Of a stretch of DNA of 28,889 nucleotides, positions 1 to 11,523 are shown piece after piece (the stretch's first letter is position 1; every line of letters begins with the position of its first letter). This stretch comes from Chromera velia. Taxonomy: Eukaryota > Sar > Chromeraceae. Both the position numbers and the translations under genes were made by a program. The notes below the pieces were generated by a model that had not been told where the DNA came from, made no database searches, and saw only the letters and a program-made list of their open reading frames with translations. Where the stretch lies: positions 1 to 28,889 of the forward strand of contig JAHBMJ010000896.1 in NCBI GenBank assembly GCA_018398765.1, read 5' to 3'.

Positions 1-892
1 TAATTTTCGATTATAAACAGTGAATAACTTGAGACTAGCACCTAATATGAGCGTAAATATTGATTTAAACTATTTAAAAACACTACTAAGGCATAGATTC
101 TATAATAAAACGTTCTAAAAATGCATTAAAGCCTAATTTAAAGGCATAAAATAACACGAAAAAATGAGGTTTCTATTAATTAAAAGTGAACCTGTTTTTA
201 AACCTGATTCAGGTTCATTACTTCGAAGTGAACCTTGAACCTTGAACCTTGAACCTTTTCCTAGCACTACCTAGAGGTGCTCTAGGAAATCCTTCATAGA
301 AAAAAAGAAAAAAAAAATCTGGAAAGGTCTTTTTTTTTTTTTTTTTTAACCACTGTGCGTCGCCTAGTGTCATACGCGCACTCCCACCTCAACTCTTTGT
401 AAGTACCCCTCAGCTACGCTTTTTGGGCTATGAACTACATCATGAAATAACTTAGGCCTGAGCTTGGGCTAGATCGAGAACACCCCGCCCTGCTATAGCT
501 GTGAAGACACTGGCAGATTGGCAAAGCAAGCCTTAGCAAGGGGACACATTGTGGAACTTACATTATGCCGCAATTTGCATATGAATTATTATGAATTATG
601 CAGAACTAATCAATCAATCTATAGCAATCAATCAATCAATCAAGTTACTCGAAACTTTTATCTAGTACCACTAGTAACAGCTAAACTAAACGTTCTAATT
701 ATATTTTATAAGGTTTTATTTAAAGTTATTCTGTGTTTTTTTAAAAGTTATTATCTTAGTTATAAACGTTTGGAGATTTGGATCTCTCCACACCACCTCC
801 AAAAATTTTACGTACCTCCAAATCTCTCAAAAATCGTATGTAAACCTTCACTCTGCTTTAGTTCTCCGGGGGGACGTCTGACTTCGATATTT
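1..892. other. AT-rich intergenic DNA, no gene recognised
   Basis: This stretch has low coding potential. It contains four tandem copies of the heptamer GAACCTT (230-257), a T-tract (about 331-348) and an (ATCA)n-like run near 605-640. The long plus-strand reading frame that begins at 518 starts in AT-rich DNA and then runs antisense across the leucine-rich-repeat remnant, so I do not accept it as a gene. Confidence 0.6.
230..257. repeat. (GAACCTT)4 heptamer tandem repeat
   Basis: Four head-to-tail copies of GAACCTT lie at 230-236, 237-243, 244-250 and 251-257, in AT-rich DNA. Confidence 0.85.
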
Positions 893-2490
893 CTACAGAG
901 GACACAAGAACGGGTCGCCTTCCTTGTGAGACAGTCGGAGCACCTCTGGTGTCTCTGGGAGGTGGACGACGAAGAGGCAGTCCCCGAGCTTGCACAAGTT
1001 CAGGTGAAGCTCCTTCAATCGGCGCGGAAGACCACCTTCATGCACTCGATCACTATCTTGGCTAGAGCCGGACCATCTAGAAGCACCCACCCGCCGGTCA
1101 ATGTCAGGGCCGAAGGCAGAAACACTCAAGCGAGGGGGGAAGAGAGGCACACACTTCAGAGACTTCCTGAATTGGCACTGATCTCGTCATCTCCATATAA
1201 TTTTGCAAAATCGTTGTCACCCAGCCAGAGAGTTTTCAATGACGCCAACTCTCCCCTCATCATCTTCCCAGCAAGACCCAACGGTCCCGAACAGCCAGGA
1301 AGACGGCAGGACTCCAGCTTGAGCACTTCAACTGAGGGAGGAAGGCATGCAAAGAAGGGCAAACGGAACGGCGCATAAAGGTCAGCACCCTCAGCTTCCT
1401 CATCAAAGTAATACCGAAAGGAAGCGGTAACATCATCAAGAAGAGAAACGCCTTTCAAGTGAATTTGCTTCAAATTCGGCAGACCTCCGCCCCTCAGCTT
1501 CCTTCTGAGACACTCGGAACCGATTTCCGCGTACATGGTGCTCACCTTGCGACCACTCACGTCTAGAATTTCAAGAGACGGGGGGAGTGATCGAAAGAGG
1601 TGACGGCACTCATGAGTGATGGAGTCGTCGCGCATCCACTTTGACCTCACGCTGATGCGAAGTTTTTTCAATCTTCCGAGCTTTCCACTCTCCATTTGTG
1701 TTGCGAGGGCACACAACGCCTCTTTCGAAGTTCGAACTTGCTATGCGGAGGAAAACCTTTGATGAGGGAAGAGGTCAAGAGTCTCGAGAGAGGAAGGCAG
1801 AGACGCGATGAGAAAGGGGGGAGTCAGGCTGCTAAATGTACAACTACCTTCCTGCACAAACGAATCCACTTTCAGCTCCCTCAAGTTGGTGAACCCTCCC
1901 TCGTTCATCCTCTCTGCAAGAACCCTCCATGCTTTGTCGGAGTCTGTGCCGATGTTCTCAGACTCTCCCAAGTCAAGAACTTCCACGGAAGGGGGGAGGA
2001 AGCGGAAGAGGGGAGCTGCCACGTCCGGTGTCACATGCGGGAACGCCAATCGCACTTCCTTCAACACACCCTCAGACCCCTCTCTGTCCGATTCTCCAAT
2101 CTTGAAATGGAATCCGCCAGAGAATGTCTCTGCCGATGACCTCGTTGACGAGAAGGGCGTGCCTACGAAAGCTGAAATCGTGACGTATGGCGGGAGAGCA
2201 CCCGACAGCAGTAGGCGTGCACCCTGTCCATCCACACACAAACTGCCTTGAGACTCTGGTGTGAAGGCAAGCCTCACAGTCTTCAATTTTGGAAAGCACC
2301 CCATTGCAGACAGACGCTTGAATGTCTTCACACTGGGTTCGTTCAAAGAGACTACAGGCAGCGTGAGGGAAAAAATGGATTCAGGCAATACCGGCAATAA
2401 ATCCATCAGAGGAACTTTTGAGTCTTTTTCCACGTCTCCTGTATACAAGTCTGCTGCTTTTAGCTGAACGCTCAAATTAAGATTATGCAA
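893..2490 (-). pseudogene. Leucine-rich-repeat protein remnant (broken)
   Basis: Three minus-strand open segments (2490-1741, about 1740-1156, 1150-893) encode repeats of the form 'LPPSVEVLDLG' and 'GGLPNLKQIHLKG', typical of leucine-rich repeats with about 24-30 residues between the hydrophobic cores. The first two segments share a frame and are separated by one TAG at 1743-1741, which falls inside the repeat array. The third is in another frame, entered just after a TGA at 1158-1156. No ATG opens the first segment, and the DNA upstream turns abruptly AT-rich. I see no good GT-AG introns at either break. The simplest reading is a truncated pseudogene with a nonsense mutation and a frameshift. 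An alternative is the internal part of a multi-exon gene with small introns. LRR proteins are binding scaffolds; no specific partner can be inferred. Confidence 0.6.
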
Positions 2491-3395
2491 GATAAAGCAA
2501 AATATCTTTTTAATGTACTGGATAACGTTACGAATCTAGTTACAACTATATTAAACTACGTACAAATAAACTTAGGGGCTTTACTAATATTTCTTGAGTA
2601 TAGTTAGGTATGGCTTGTTTGATAAAAGATTAAACTTGAAGGTTAATTGTTAGAAAGGTTGCTTAGACCGTTGTTATATATTACTAATGTAATAATTAAA
2701 TGTGTATACTCATCATCATCATCATCATCATACGCCATCGCCATCGGCCCATAATAGGCATCTAGCATTCGGCAAATCACGACATGCAAGGCAGCTTGTT
2801 AATGATGGACCCTCACTCGGCAATATTTGCATGTATATACTATTAATGATGATATTAAATATTTTAAGTCTAGAGTAACCAGATCGTTGCTGGTAGGTCA
2901 TACACGAAGTCATATGAAGCAAAGTAACAACTATGAAATTATAATAATATGAATTAACCTAGAAATCAACTTATAACCTCAAGCTAGTACTACTAGTATT
3001 AATTAGTATATGATGTGTTATAACTCTAATGGTAGCAAGTTTTTTTACACGTACTGCCATATAAGTACATTGAAGTGCTCCGACTGTGCTCGTCCTATTA
3101 TCTCTGAGTCTACCACTATCACTGCCACTGGCAGTACCTCTTAGAAGACCGGTTGACACCATTGGACCTTTTGTATATACCATGGTCGCATTGCAGTCCA
3201 GGCTAGTCCAAGCAGCTGTTTCTTTGCGCATGATTTGTACGTTTTGTCACCAGCTTCTAAAGTGAAATCATCAGTGCTAAGCATCAGCAGAGAATCCGTG
3301 TATCCGCCCAGCTACCCCCCTTATAGTCCCCACCAAAAGCATCCAAATCTGTCTGTCCATTTACAAGTCAATTGGGAAGAGTTTCAGCCACTCTG
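2491..3395. other. Intergenic region, no gene recognised
   Basis: AT-rich DNA between the LRR remnant and the 3' end of the kinesin gene. It holds a (CAT)7 microsatellite at 2711-2731. Short open frames here show no recognisable protein. Confidence 0.55.
2711..2731. repeat. (CAT)7 microsatellite
   Basis: Seven perfect CAT triplets in intergenic DNA. Confidence 0.9.
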
Positions 3396-6300
3396 CTACT
3401 GCGACCAGACTGTCTGCTGCTCGTGTGGTCCGCTTCCAGCTCCCTGCATGTCCACCGGAATGGAGCCGAACCAGTCCTCGAACTCTCTATCCAACCTCTG
3501 CCTCTGGTGCTTGATGTGCAGCTGTAGACGCTCGATGTGCGCTGCATCGGTTGGGGGAGAAGATAGAAGGCAAAAGATTTGAAATTCAGATCACGTCCAC
3601 ACACGTACTTGTTGATGTCAAGTGTGAATGAAGGCAGAAGCGGGAAGAAGACATCCCAAAAGAAGACACGCTCACGGCGGCAAGTGTTTGGACGCAGAGC
3701 CAGGTCTCACGGGAGACAGGACGACAGAAGAATCTGCCCCATCGTCAGCAGATACAAGGACAAACAAAGGGACCGATAGCGCCCGAGAGAGAGTTGCTGC
3801 GGACTGACACTTGGCCTCCTTCAGTTGTTCCATCTTCCGGACATATCTGCACAATCATTCATGGGTTGGTTAGTTTGCTTGTCCCGCACCATCATCAGGT
3901 AAACGCGTGCACCCATGCACAGCTAGGAGGGAAGTGATGCACGGACGTCCATCGGTTGCCTCAAAAAGAACCAATCAAGTTGAGTGAGGAAGTGTCCAGC
4001 AGTTCACTTCGTCTGTGTAAAGCCGTCACAGAGAGTCAGATTTTCCGATAGACATCAGGAATAACTATACATAAAAATGGCTCTCCTCTAGAAAGGGGAC
4101 TGACACTTGCTGCTGTTTTTTGATGGAGGCCGTCTTGTCCTGTTCTTCGGCAGCTGCACCCACACAGAAAGCAAACACGCATGGATGTGCATCCAGATGT
4201 CTTCTCTGCAGGCTTCTTTGCCTCCGTCCAATACAAGGAAGGACGGAGACAGGCAGAGAGGTGGAGAGAACAAGAGTTCATTTTTGCCGAAAGGGGGGCC
4301 ATTTGGATGTCTGCACGGCTTGACGCTAAATGAAAGTCAGGTTCCTCGCCCGGGAGAACGAGCCGGAAGGAAAGGAAAGGAGACGATAGATAAACAGTGA
4401 AGGGCGTTCGATAAAAAAAGAAAACAGTTTGACGAAGAAGAGACACGGAACTGATTCGACAGGCTGGCCTTTGAAGTCACACAAACACACAAACAAACTC
4501 GACCCACGAATTGAAGCATCCAAGTCTGTCCTCTGAGCGCTCGCAGTTCCTGTCCCCGTCCCAGTGCCTGCAGGCAGGGACCCCATGCAGAACAGACGAA
4601 GGAAGATCAGAGAAAGGAACAGAAGCAAACGCAGTCCAACGTCCTTCATTCATTTTCTCGGGAGGTGAACTTTCTCTTGCGCTTCCACTAAATTTGCAAA
4701 GACTTTTTGTTTTCATTCCCACGATCTATTCCATGGATCTTTGCACCTCTTTCACCCCTGCCTTCCAACCCGATTCCGATCTTATCTTCCCTCGCCCTCT
4801 GCATCCATCAAACTCTCTGAAGAGTTCACAATTGGAACTCTTGCCGTACGACCGTACCACCTCCCCCTCACTCTTCTTCCTGCTGCTTTATAACTCAAGA
4901 GGCCGGAAGGCGACAGAATTGTGTTCATTCTTTTTTGGGTACTGTCCCCATCCGTGCCCCGACCAACCTCCTTCCATGTCAATTGCCCGAGCAAAGCGCA
5001 TCTTCTCGAGTTCCTGTCTCCCCTTTTCAACCTGACTCCTCGCGTTGTTCGCAGCCTCACCCAGCCCCTTCGCCTCACTGTACAGCTCTCTGAGGACGTC
5101 GCAGTCGCTCTTGTATCTCTGCATCATTCAGATTGGAGTTGAACGACAATGTTTGTATACCATCGAGACAGGCGGTTCATATCAGTGTATGCTGATGTCC
5201 CTGTGAGTCGGCGGCCGCAGAAGCCAGTCCTCTCTTCACTTTCACTTCAGGCCAGTACTTCTTCTTCCTCACAAGAAAAGAAGAGACGTTTCGGGAGGAT
5301 TGAAAATTCCCTCTGTGTTGACCGTTCCCTGAAAGAATGAATACCTTGGGCATGCGAGGGAATTAAGTCTCTCGAGGAACTGCTCCCGTCCCCCTCACAC
5401 CAAAGACAAAGAAAACGAGAACGAGAAACAATCCTTGGTACTTGCTGGATCTACAAACTCACTCACCTCGTGTGCCTCTCCCCTCACTTGTGTCCAGTAG
5501 AGCTCCGCTGCCCTTCGCCTGTCTGCCCGCAGTTCTCGTGGGCATACACCCAGGATGAAACCCTGCAGACAGACAGGACACGTGTATGAAGCCGTCAGAA
5601 GGCGGGGAAAAAGGGGAAGAGCAGGAAAAAAAGGGAGAAGGGGGTGAAGTCCAAAACAGAAACAGGCGAGGGAGAATAGACTTTTCCCTCTGTTCACTCT
5701 ACTGAACGGATAAGAAAAGGTGGACCGAAACCGTGACAGTCGTTTTTGAAGTACGCTCTCCTTCCTTCTCTTCTTTGAACAAGCCGTGACAGTCGTTTTT
5801 GAAGTACGCTCTCCTTCCTTCTCTTCTTTGAACAAGCCGACCTACCTGTTGATCCATCATCGAGGCCGCATTTGAAGATCCTGCAGCTTTTCTTCTCTGT
5901 TCCCCTTCTCCTCGCTCATTCCTGCCCCCTGCAGTCTCTCTCTCCTTCTCCCCTGAAACAGCTGTGGAGGGAATCCCTCGAGGGTCGGGATTCATCCCTC
6001 TGCTTCCACCCCCTTCCCTTGTTGGGGCATCGGGACGAGCAGCAGAGCCTCTCAGGAGAACCGCACCCCCCAGCTGCCCATTCTGTGCTTGTCCCTTGGC
6101 TCCTTCCCTCTGGTTGATCAACTGCACAAGAATGGCGATCTCTTTGTCTCTGGACGCGATCTCCTCTCGGAGTTTCTTCACCAATGCCCCCTCCGAGTCC
6201 CCCCGCTGGTCCGGTCTGCTGCCTTCACCGCTCTCGTCCTGCTGCCGTCTCCATACCATCTCTCTGCATGCATGCATACATGTGTATGTAAATCTTTGTA

Positions 6301-8044
6301 TGTACATGTAGGTACGGGTGTGGTCTGGCCTCCTTCAGGCCATCTCCAGACATGCATGTCTGTGTTAAGGTGCAGCTGTCTCGTCACGATCTTTCTTATA
6401 ATCAGGAACGCAACTCAGGCTCTCGTCTGATGTTTTCGTTGGCCATGACTGGAGTCCGATACAGACGAGCTTCTCATGAAGTAAATCCCCAATGAAAATT
6501 TCTCAAAACGAAGTGAAGGTGTGGTTCCCAGATATTTCATCTCCAGCGCAGCACAAGCATGATTGGAATCCGGACAACGCACCCAAAAGGATATATAAAA
6601 CAACTGAACGGACCTGAGAATAAGGAAGCATGCGGCCGCCTTTCTCTGGTCAGTGGACAGAGCGAGAGACGGCACCTCCCCCAGGTGCACCACTGTCTCT
6701 GCGTCCCCCCGAGAGAGAGAGGAAGAGGAGCCCCTGGACGCTCTCACAAAGGCCTCCACGGCCTCTCTGCAGGCGTCCCTGTCTATGTCCGTCAGGGGGC
6801 CCTCGGGGGTCTCTCCTCCCTGCAGAAAGAATCAAAGACAGAGACACGGACAGACTGTACGACTTCTTCGTTTTTCTTTTTCTTCTCAGACAGATGGAGA
6901 GGCGACAGAGGGCGAAAAGAGGGAGAGAAACAGACTACCAAACCAATAGACCGACCGGCACAACAAATTGACAGAAAAACATATCTCCTTATGTACCGAC
7001 TGAAAGATATGAGGGCGTGATTGTTTCCAGATTGCTATTCCCTTCTCTAGCTCCTCCGCCCCCCCCCCCCGCCAAGGTACTCACCTTCAATGCTGCGATT
7101 TCTGCCCTGAGCTCCTTGACCTCCCTCTTCAGCCTCTTGATCATCAGCAGAGGGTCCACCTCCTCGTTCACTCGGGCCTTGTTGCGGATCTGCGCGACTG
7201 ATTGGGCAAACCTGCAGGCGGACAAACACGTGAATCGGTGGCGGGAAGTCACACATACAGTGACTTTTGTGTCTGGACAGACAAAGAAAGATGTGCGCAA
7301 GACGAGAGGGAAAAAAAGCCGTTCTCGTGAAAAGGAAGAGGAAGAGTACGGAGGTGAACATGCAGGGGGCGTAGTGCAATGACGGGCAGGACAGGACGTA
7401 ACAAACACGGAACGGAAAGCCTCCGAATGAGTCCGAGAGGCACAAATGCAGAGTGTCAAGAAGATACAGACCGGACAAAACACTCAGCGGGCCTTCCACA
7501 ATGTCGTACTCGGTTGCAACGGTCTTTTGAATTCAAAAGAAAAGAAAAAAGCGGGAAAAGGAGAACAATCTCACTAAAAAGAGCCTACCTGCAAGTCGAC
7601 ATTGTCTCCTCAATGCACGGCCCGTCTGCAGCCACTGTGGAAATCATGACAGTCTTACAGTTGCCTCCAAGGGAATCTCTCAGAACAGATGTCAGCAGAC
7701 TGTTCCTGTAGGGCACGTGGACGTCCGTTGGGTGTGCGTGTGCCCCTCCTGCGTTCCTGGATTTGATTGCTGCCTGGGCTTGCTGGTGGAGTGCAACAAT
7801 GACCTGCACGGGCCTCAGGAGGGAGAGAGCAAGTGAGCATTGGGGGAGGGAGACCGACGCTAGGTATGAAGAACAAACAGCCGTCAAAGCAGTCGGTGAA
7901 CACCCATACATGCAGCGGCAGATATTCTGTCTGACGCAAGCCTCTCTTCTCTTCCCGCACACGCTTTTGCTTTTCCATTCTGTTCTTCTTTCCGCCAACC
8001 CTCCTTTCCGTTCCTCTCCTTTCCATTCATTTGAAATCCTGCAC

Positions 8045-8083
<39 letters not shown>

Positions 8084-8325
8084 GATTTTTGACTTGGCCT
8101 CTCATCCACCTGGCCTCTTATGATGAACATCGAGGAGAACTTACCCCCCCCCTCCAACCAGGCCCACCTGCTCAAGAAAGTGTAGTGCCAAGTTAATGCT
8201 GCAGGCCTCTCGGAAGACCGTCTCCCCCGGTCGCACTCCAGACTTCCACACGCGCTCAGAACCTGCACATTTCGTCACATCACGTCACATCACATCACAT
8301 CACATTACATTGCGTGGACTCGGGA

Positions 8326-8394
<69 letters not shown>

Positions 8395-9988
8395 AGACAC
8401 AACCGGATGTAGTTAGGTCAAGAAAGCAAGTCAAGCTGAGTGCAGAAGAGCGGAGGAACGTTGGACGGACAGTCATCTTAGACTCTGGCGGGAGACGTAT
8501 CGACAAATGCAAGTAGACGATGACAAAAAACTGTCTTTTTTTCTCTCTCAGCTTCTGTTGTTCGGACACACCCCCACTACCAACAGACATGCAGAGAAAC
8601 AAATCGCTACACCAACCCACAAAAGCGCACTTTATTTTCGCAACGCTGTAGACCCCAGATGCTTTCAAAAAGTCTCGTGACTGTGCAGTCTATCATTCAT
8701 TCAAGAACATCTTTGAAAAGCCCCGCAGGTAAATTGCATTTGTGTTACCCGAACAGAAAAAGAAAGCTTCGCTACTTGCCTGCCAGATCCACCAGATGGA
8801 ACTTTGCTCTTCTGACGGCATCACACCCGACAGTGCGGGACTCTACCCACACAATGAAGATGCAGTGAGATCGGGTGGAGGCGTCATTCATGGGCGTCTC
8901 CGCAACGACGCGGTTCGTGTCGCCGAGAAAGAGCTGCAAGCAAGTCGACAGACAGACATTCAAGTTGAATCACCAAACCTCTAAGTGGACAGGGAGGGAG
9001 GCACAGAGACAGAAGGGGGGGAAGGGGTTGGGAGGAAAGAAGGACGGGAAGGAGGAAGGAAGAGAAGGAGGAAGGAAGGAAGGGGGAGAGGTAGGGAGAG
9101 CGATGCACCGACAAGCGAACGCGTGTAGACGGTGCGGAAAGAAGAAGAAATGCCGGCAAAGGGCACAAGTGCAGACTGAATACTGGACACTGTGGGGCAA
9201 AGGAAACTGCCAGGAGGCGCCTGAGAGTGCTGCTGGAGTGGCTGACTGACTGACTGACCAGGTTGAGTGCCTCTTCTTCGGACTCTGCCTGGTTGACGGT
9301 CAGGTTCCTCAGGTGCATGTTTCCCTCTTCATCTTCCCTCAGCTTGACTCTCGGGAGTTCCTCCAAGTTCCGCGTCTCTGCCTCCCCCGTGGTCAGAAGG
9401 TCATAGCCTTTCTCTTGGTAGATCTCCAGGTAGGAGATGAAGATCTTGAAGGTGGCGTCTGTGCGTTTCTTCGTTTCGGCAAACAGGTAAGAGAGGGTAC
9501 GGGGAATAAGTCCTCGATCTTCGTACCTTTCTGTTCCCCCCGTGATCGTGAAGGTCTTCCCAGACCCCGTCTGGCCGTATGCAAACACCGTGCCGTTAAT
9601 CCCTTCCATGACGTCGTGGATGATCGGTACTGCGATTCGGTCGAAGATCTCAGGCTGCTTCGCACGCATCCCGAGGATTCCATCGAAATGAAAACGGTGC
9701 AACGCTTTGGTGTTGTTCACAAAACCTTTGGCGGCATCAGGAAGATTCTGGATCTGCACACACGCAAAGGTAGCAACACAAGTGATGCATATAAAATCTT
9801 TGCGTGCATCAAGGTCTAAATGTGTTGTATGCCCATTTCTCGGTGCTGACCTCTACTTGCCCTTCTTGCTCCTTCAAGCTGAGCGTCTTTGAGGGGGACA
9901 CCGTTGGGCGCACCCGCAGGAAGACCTTAATGTTCCCGTCCTTGTCGGGAGGGGGAGGCGCCGCTTCTGCAGGCTCTGAAACGCTCAT
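3396..9988 (-). CDS. Kinesin-9 family motor protein, KIF6-like (13 exons, complete)
   Basis: Plus-end-directed microtubule motor of the kinesin-9 group, normally associated with cilia and flagella. Exons on the minus strand: 9988-9851, 9753-9259, 8933-8780, 8262-8168, 7803-7589, 7211-7085, 6819-6614, 6263-5846, 5562-5467, 5118-4968, 4153-4105, 3846-3809, 3541-3396. All phases agree and give 775 residues, close to the usual KIF6 length of about 800. The motor spans about residues 20-370: P-loop GQTGSGKT (106-113), switch I NDASTRSH (227-234), switch II DLAGSE (260-265) split by intron 3. The stretch around 'GGTERYEDRGLIPRTLSYLF' and 'LFLGDTNRVVAETPMN' is KIF6-like rather than KIF9-like. The tail is predicted coiled coil ('LKREVKELRAEIAALK', 'LRELYSEAKGLGEAANNARS', 'LQLHIKHQRQRLDREFEDWF'), ending as KIF6 tails do. 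Intron 3 uses a GC donor (GCAAGT). The least certain junction is exon 10 to 11 (donor GTTGGT, 814 bp intron), where a small extra exon could be missed. The gene is divergent from the histidine kinase gene. Confidence 0.9.
5731..5836. repeat. 53-bp tandem duplication in kinesin intron 8
   Basis: The block beginning CCGTGACAGTCGTTTTTGAA at 5731 is repeated from 5784 with a period of 53 bp and essentially no differences. It lies inside the intron between exons 8 and 9, next to the donor site at 5845. Confidence 0.9.
8046..8082. repeat. (GA)n microsatellite in kinesin intron 4
   Basis: Uninterrupted GA dinucleotides, about 18 units, inside the intron between exons 4 and 5. Confidence 0.9.
8327..8393. 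repeat. Compound (CA)n-(GA)n microsatellite in kinesin intron 3
   Basis: About 17 CA units (8327-8361) run directly into about 16 GA units (to 8393). A degenerate CATCA/CACAT run precedes it at about 8275-8308. The tract lies in the GC-AG intron. Confidence 0.9.
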
Positions 9989-10305
9989 GGTTTACCTGCT
10001 CTGTCTATGGTCTTCTTTGGAACTCGAAGGACGAGGCAGGAAAGAAGTAAACGTAGATGTACATGTATGTGCAACAGTGTTGCACAACACCAGCGAAGCA
10101 AGAGGTCTGAATTGCAGGGTGCAGATGTCTTGTCAGCTGTCTCTGAAGCTCTGATCAGAAAAGCCCCAGAAGATGCAATGAGGCTTGCATAGACTCAGGG
10201 TCTCTGATAATGCATACACCCAGGATCATCTGATTGTCACTGAGTCAGTGACACCCGGTCAGACATCGAGTGTGTGAACTTAATTGTGAAGCTATTAATA
10301 TACCA

Positions 10306-10406
10306 ATGGCCCCGGAAAGCGAAGCGGGGGGCACTTACAAAACAAAAATACCCCAGCCCATGGCCCCGGAAAGCGAAGCGGGGGGCACTTATAAAACAGA
10401 AATATC
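10306..10406. repeat. Two tandem copies of a 54-bp GC-rich repeat (GGCCCCGGAAAGCG core)
   Basis: Copies start at 10306 and 10360. Each has ATGGCCCCGGAAAGCGAAGC followed by GGGGGGCACTTA and an A-rich end. They differ by only a couple of transitions over the conserved part. The same CCCCGGAAAGC core recurs at about 10430-10441, 11557-11570 and, inverted, 11701-11712. Confidence 0.85.
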
Positions 10407-10463
10407 TGACGCAAGGAAGCTGGCGAACGGCCCCGGAAAGCAAGAAAAATGTATGCATGACGA
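10401..10463 (+). repeat. Dispersed repeat, short form (matches 11524-11740 inverted)
   Basis: Bases 10401-10450 match the reverse complement of 11691-11740 at about 46 of 50 positions. The next 13 bases (GTATGCATGACGA) match the reverse complement of 11524-11536. This copy therefore lacks the 154 bp present at 11537-11690 in the other copy. Confidence 0.75.
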
Positions 10464-11222
10464 GCCATGCAGCTGCATGTATACATTCAGAAATCGAACA
10501 AGAATATAACGCAGGGGGAGTTAGTTAGCATGGGATGCTAACCTAACAAAAAATGTGATAGATATAGTGTGCAGACATGTTATTGAGAAATCTTTTCTTT
10601 TTTTTTAAAAAAAACAAAAGATTATAAAAAAAAAATAAAATAAAGTGCCCCCCCGATATATGATTTATTTCAATGACTGTAGTATACATATGTAAATTTA
10701 GTTTAATTCAAAAAATTATACTGCCCCAAAAAGCTGAATGTGCGCCAAATATGTGTACGTCAGGTGGACTTCAGACCCAATACATAGGGACAACGGTCCA
10801 ACAGACACTCGCTTAAAGTGTCGCAAGCTCGAGAACCGCATGTTAGAGAGGGCAATTGAGGAGAGACTCACTATATTTGATGTGCTGCCTCGGCTGTTGG
10901 GTGGGCTAGTTTGAAATCGTATAAAAGGTGAAGCAGTGATTGCCACGTTGATGCCACTGTAATACCACTTGGTCCTCAAATACATCAGATACTGATATTT
11001 CAGACATGCAGGGTAATAACAACGTATGCTAGGAGTGCGTCTCATGCATGTAGAACAGAAGTTTCCCAAACCCACCCTGTCCTCATCTGAGTCCTCTGCA
11101 TCCTCCAAGTATCTTGAAGGGTTTTCCTTCTCTTCGTTGCTGTTGGTCTTGCTGCAGTTGCTACGCTCTTCTTCCTTCTCTCTTTTTTTAATTTACCTTG
11201 CAAGTTTGAATAATTTAGATGG

Positions 11223-11315
11223 GTAATTTAAAGTAATTTAGAGTAATTTAGCTTAGTAATTTAAAGTGATTTAAAGCAATTAATTTAGAGTAATTTAAAG
11301 TAATTTAGAAATTAG
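11223..11315. repeat. AT-rich minisatellite, degenerate TAATTTAAAG units
   Basis: Roughly nine imperfect units of about 10 bases (GTAATTTAAA / GTAATTTAGA) in tandem. Confidence 0.75.
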
Positions 11316-11523
11316 AATATGGTAAACTAAAGTAATTTGGAAAGCTAAATTACTAATTTTGGTAAAACTTTGGAGGTCGTTTTCTCTTAAAGCATAAAGA
11401 ATTAGATGTTCAAATTAGCAGTGCTTATAGCTCTTATATAAACCTATAAGTACCGTGACTGCTAAGTTAAATGTCTAACTCTTTATGGTTCATGAGAAAT
11501 CGACCTCTAAAGTTTAACCCATG

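Noticed and set aside
230-257. (GAACCTT)4 as a telomere-like repeat
   Set aside because: Too short, internal, and unlike the TTTAGGG/TTAGGG telomere units known from related groups.
518-1378. Plus-strand frame of 286 codons
   Set aside because: It starts in AT-rich DNA and then runs antisense to the leucine-rich-repeat remnant, with no recognisable protein.
4468-4600. Possible extra kinesin exon after the acceptor near 4573
   Set aside because: An acceptor-like CTGCCTGCAG is present, but no frame gives a convincing KIF6 match or fits the phase-1 joint between exons 10 and 11.
10716-11108. Minus-strand frame of 130 codons with acidic start
   Set aside because: No family recognised, no introns or neighbours to support it; kept only as part of the intergenic description.
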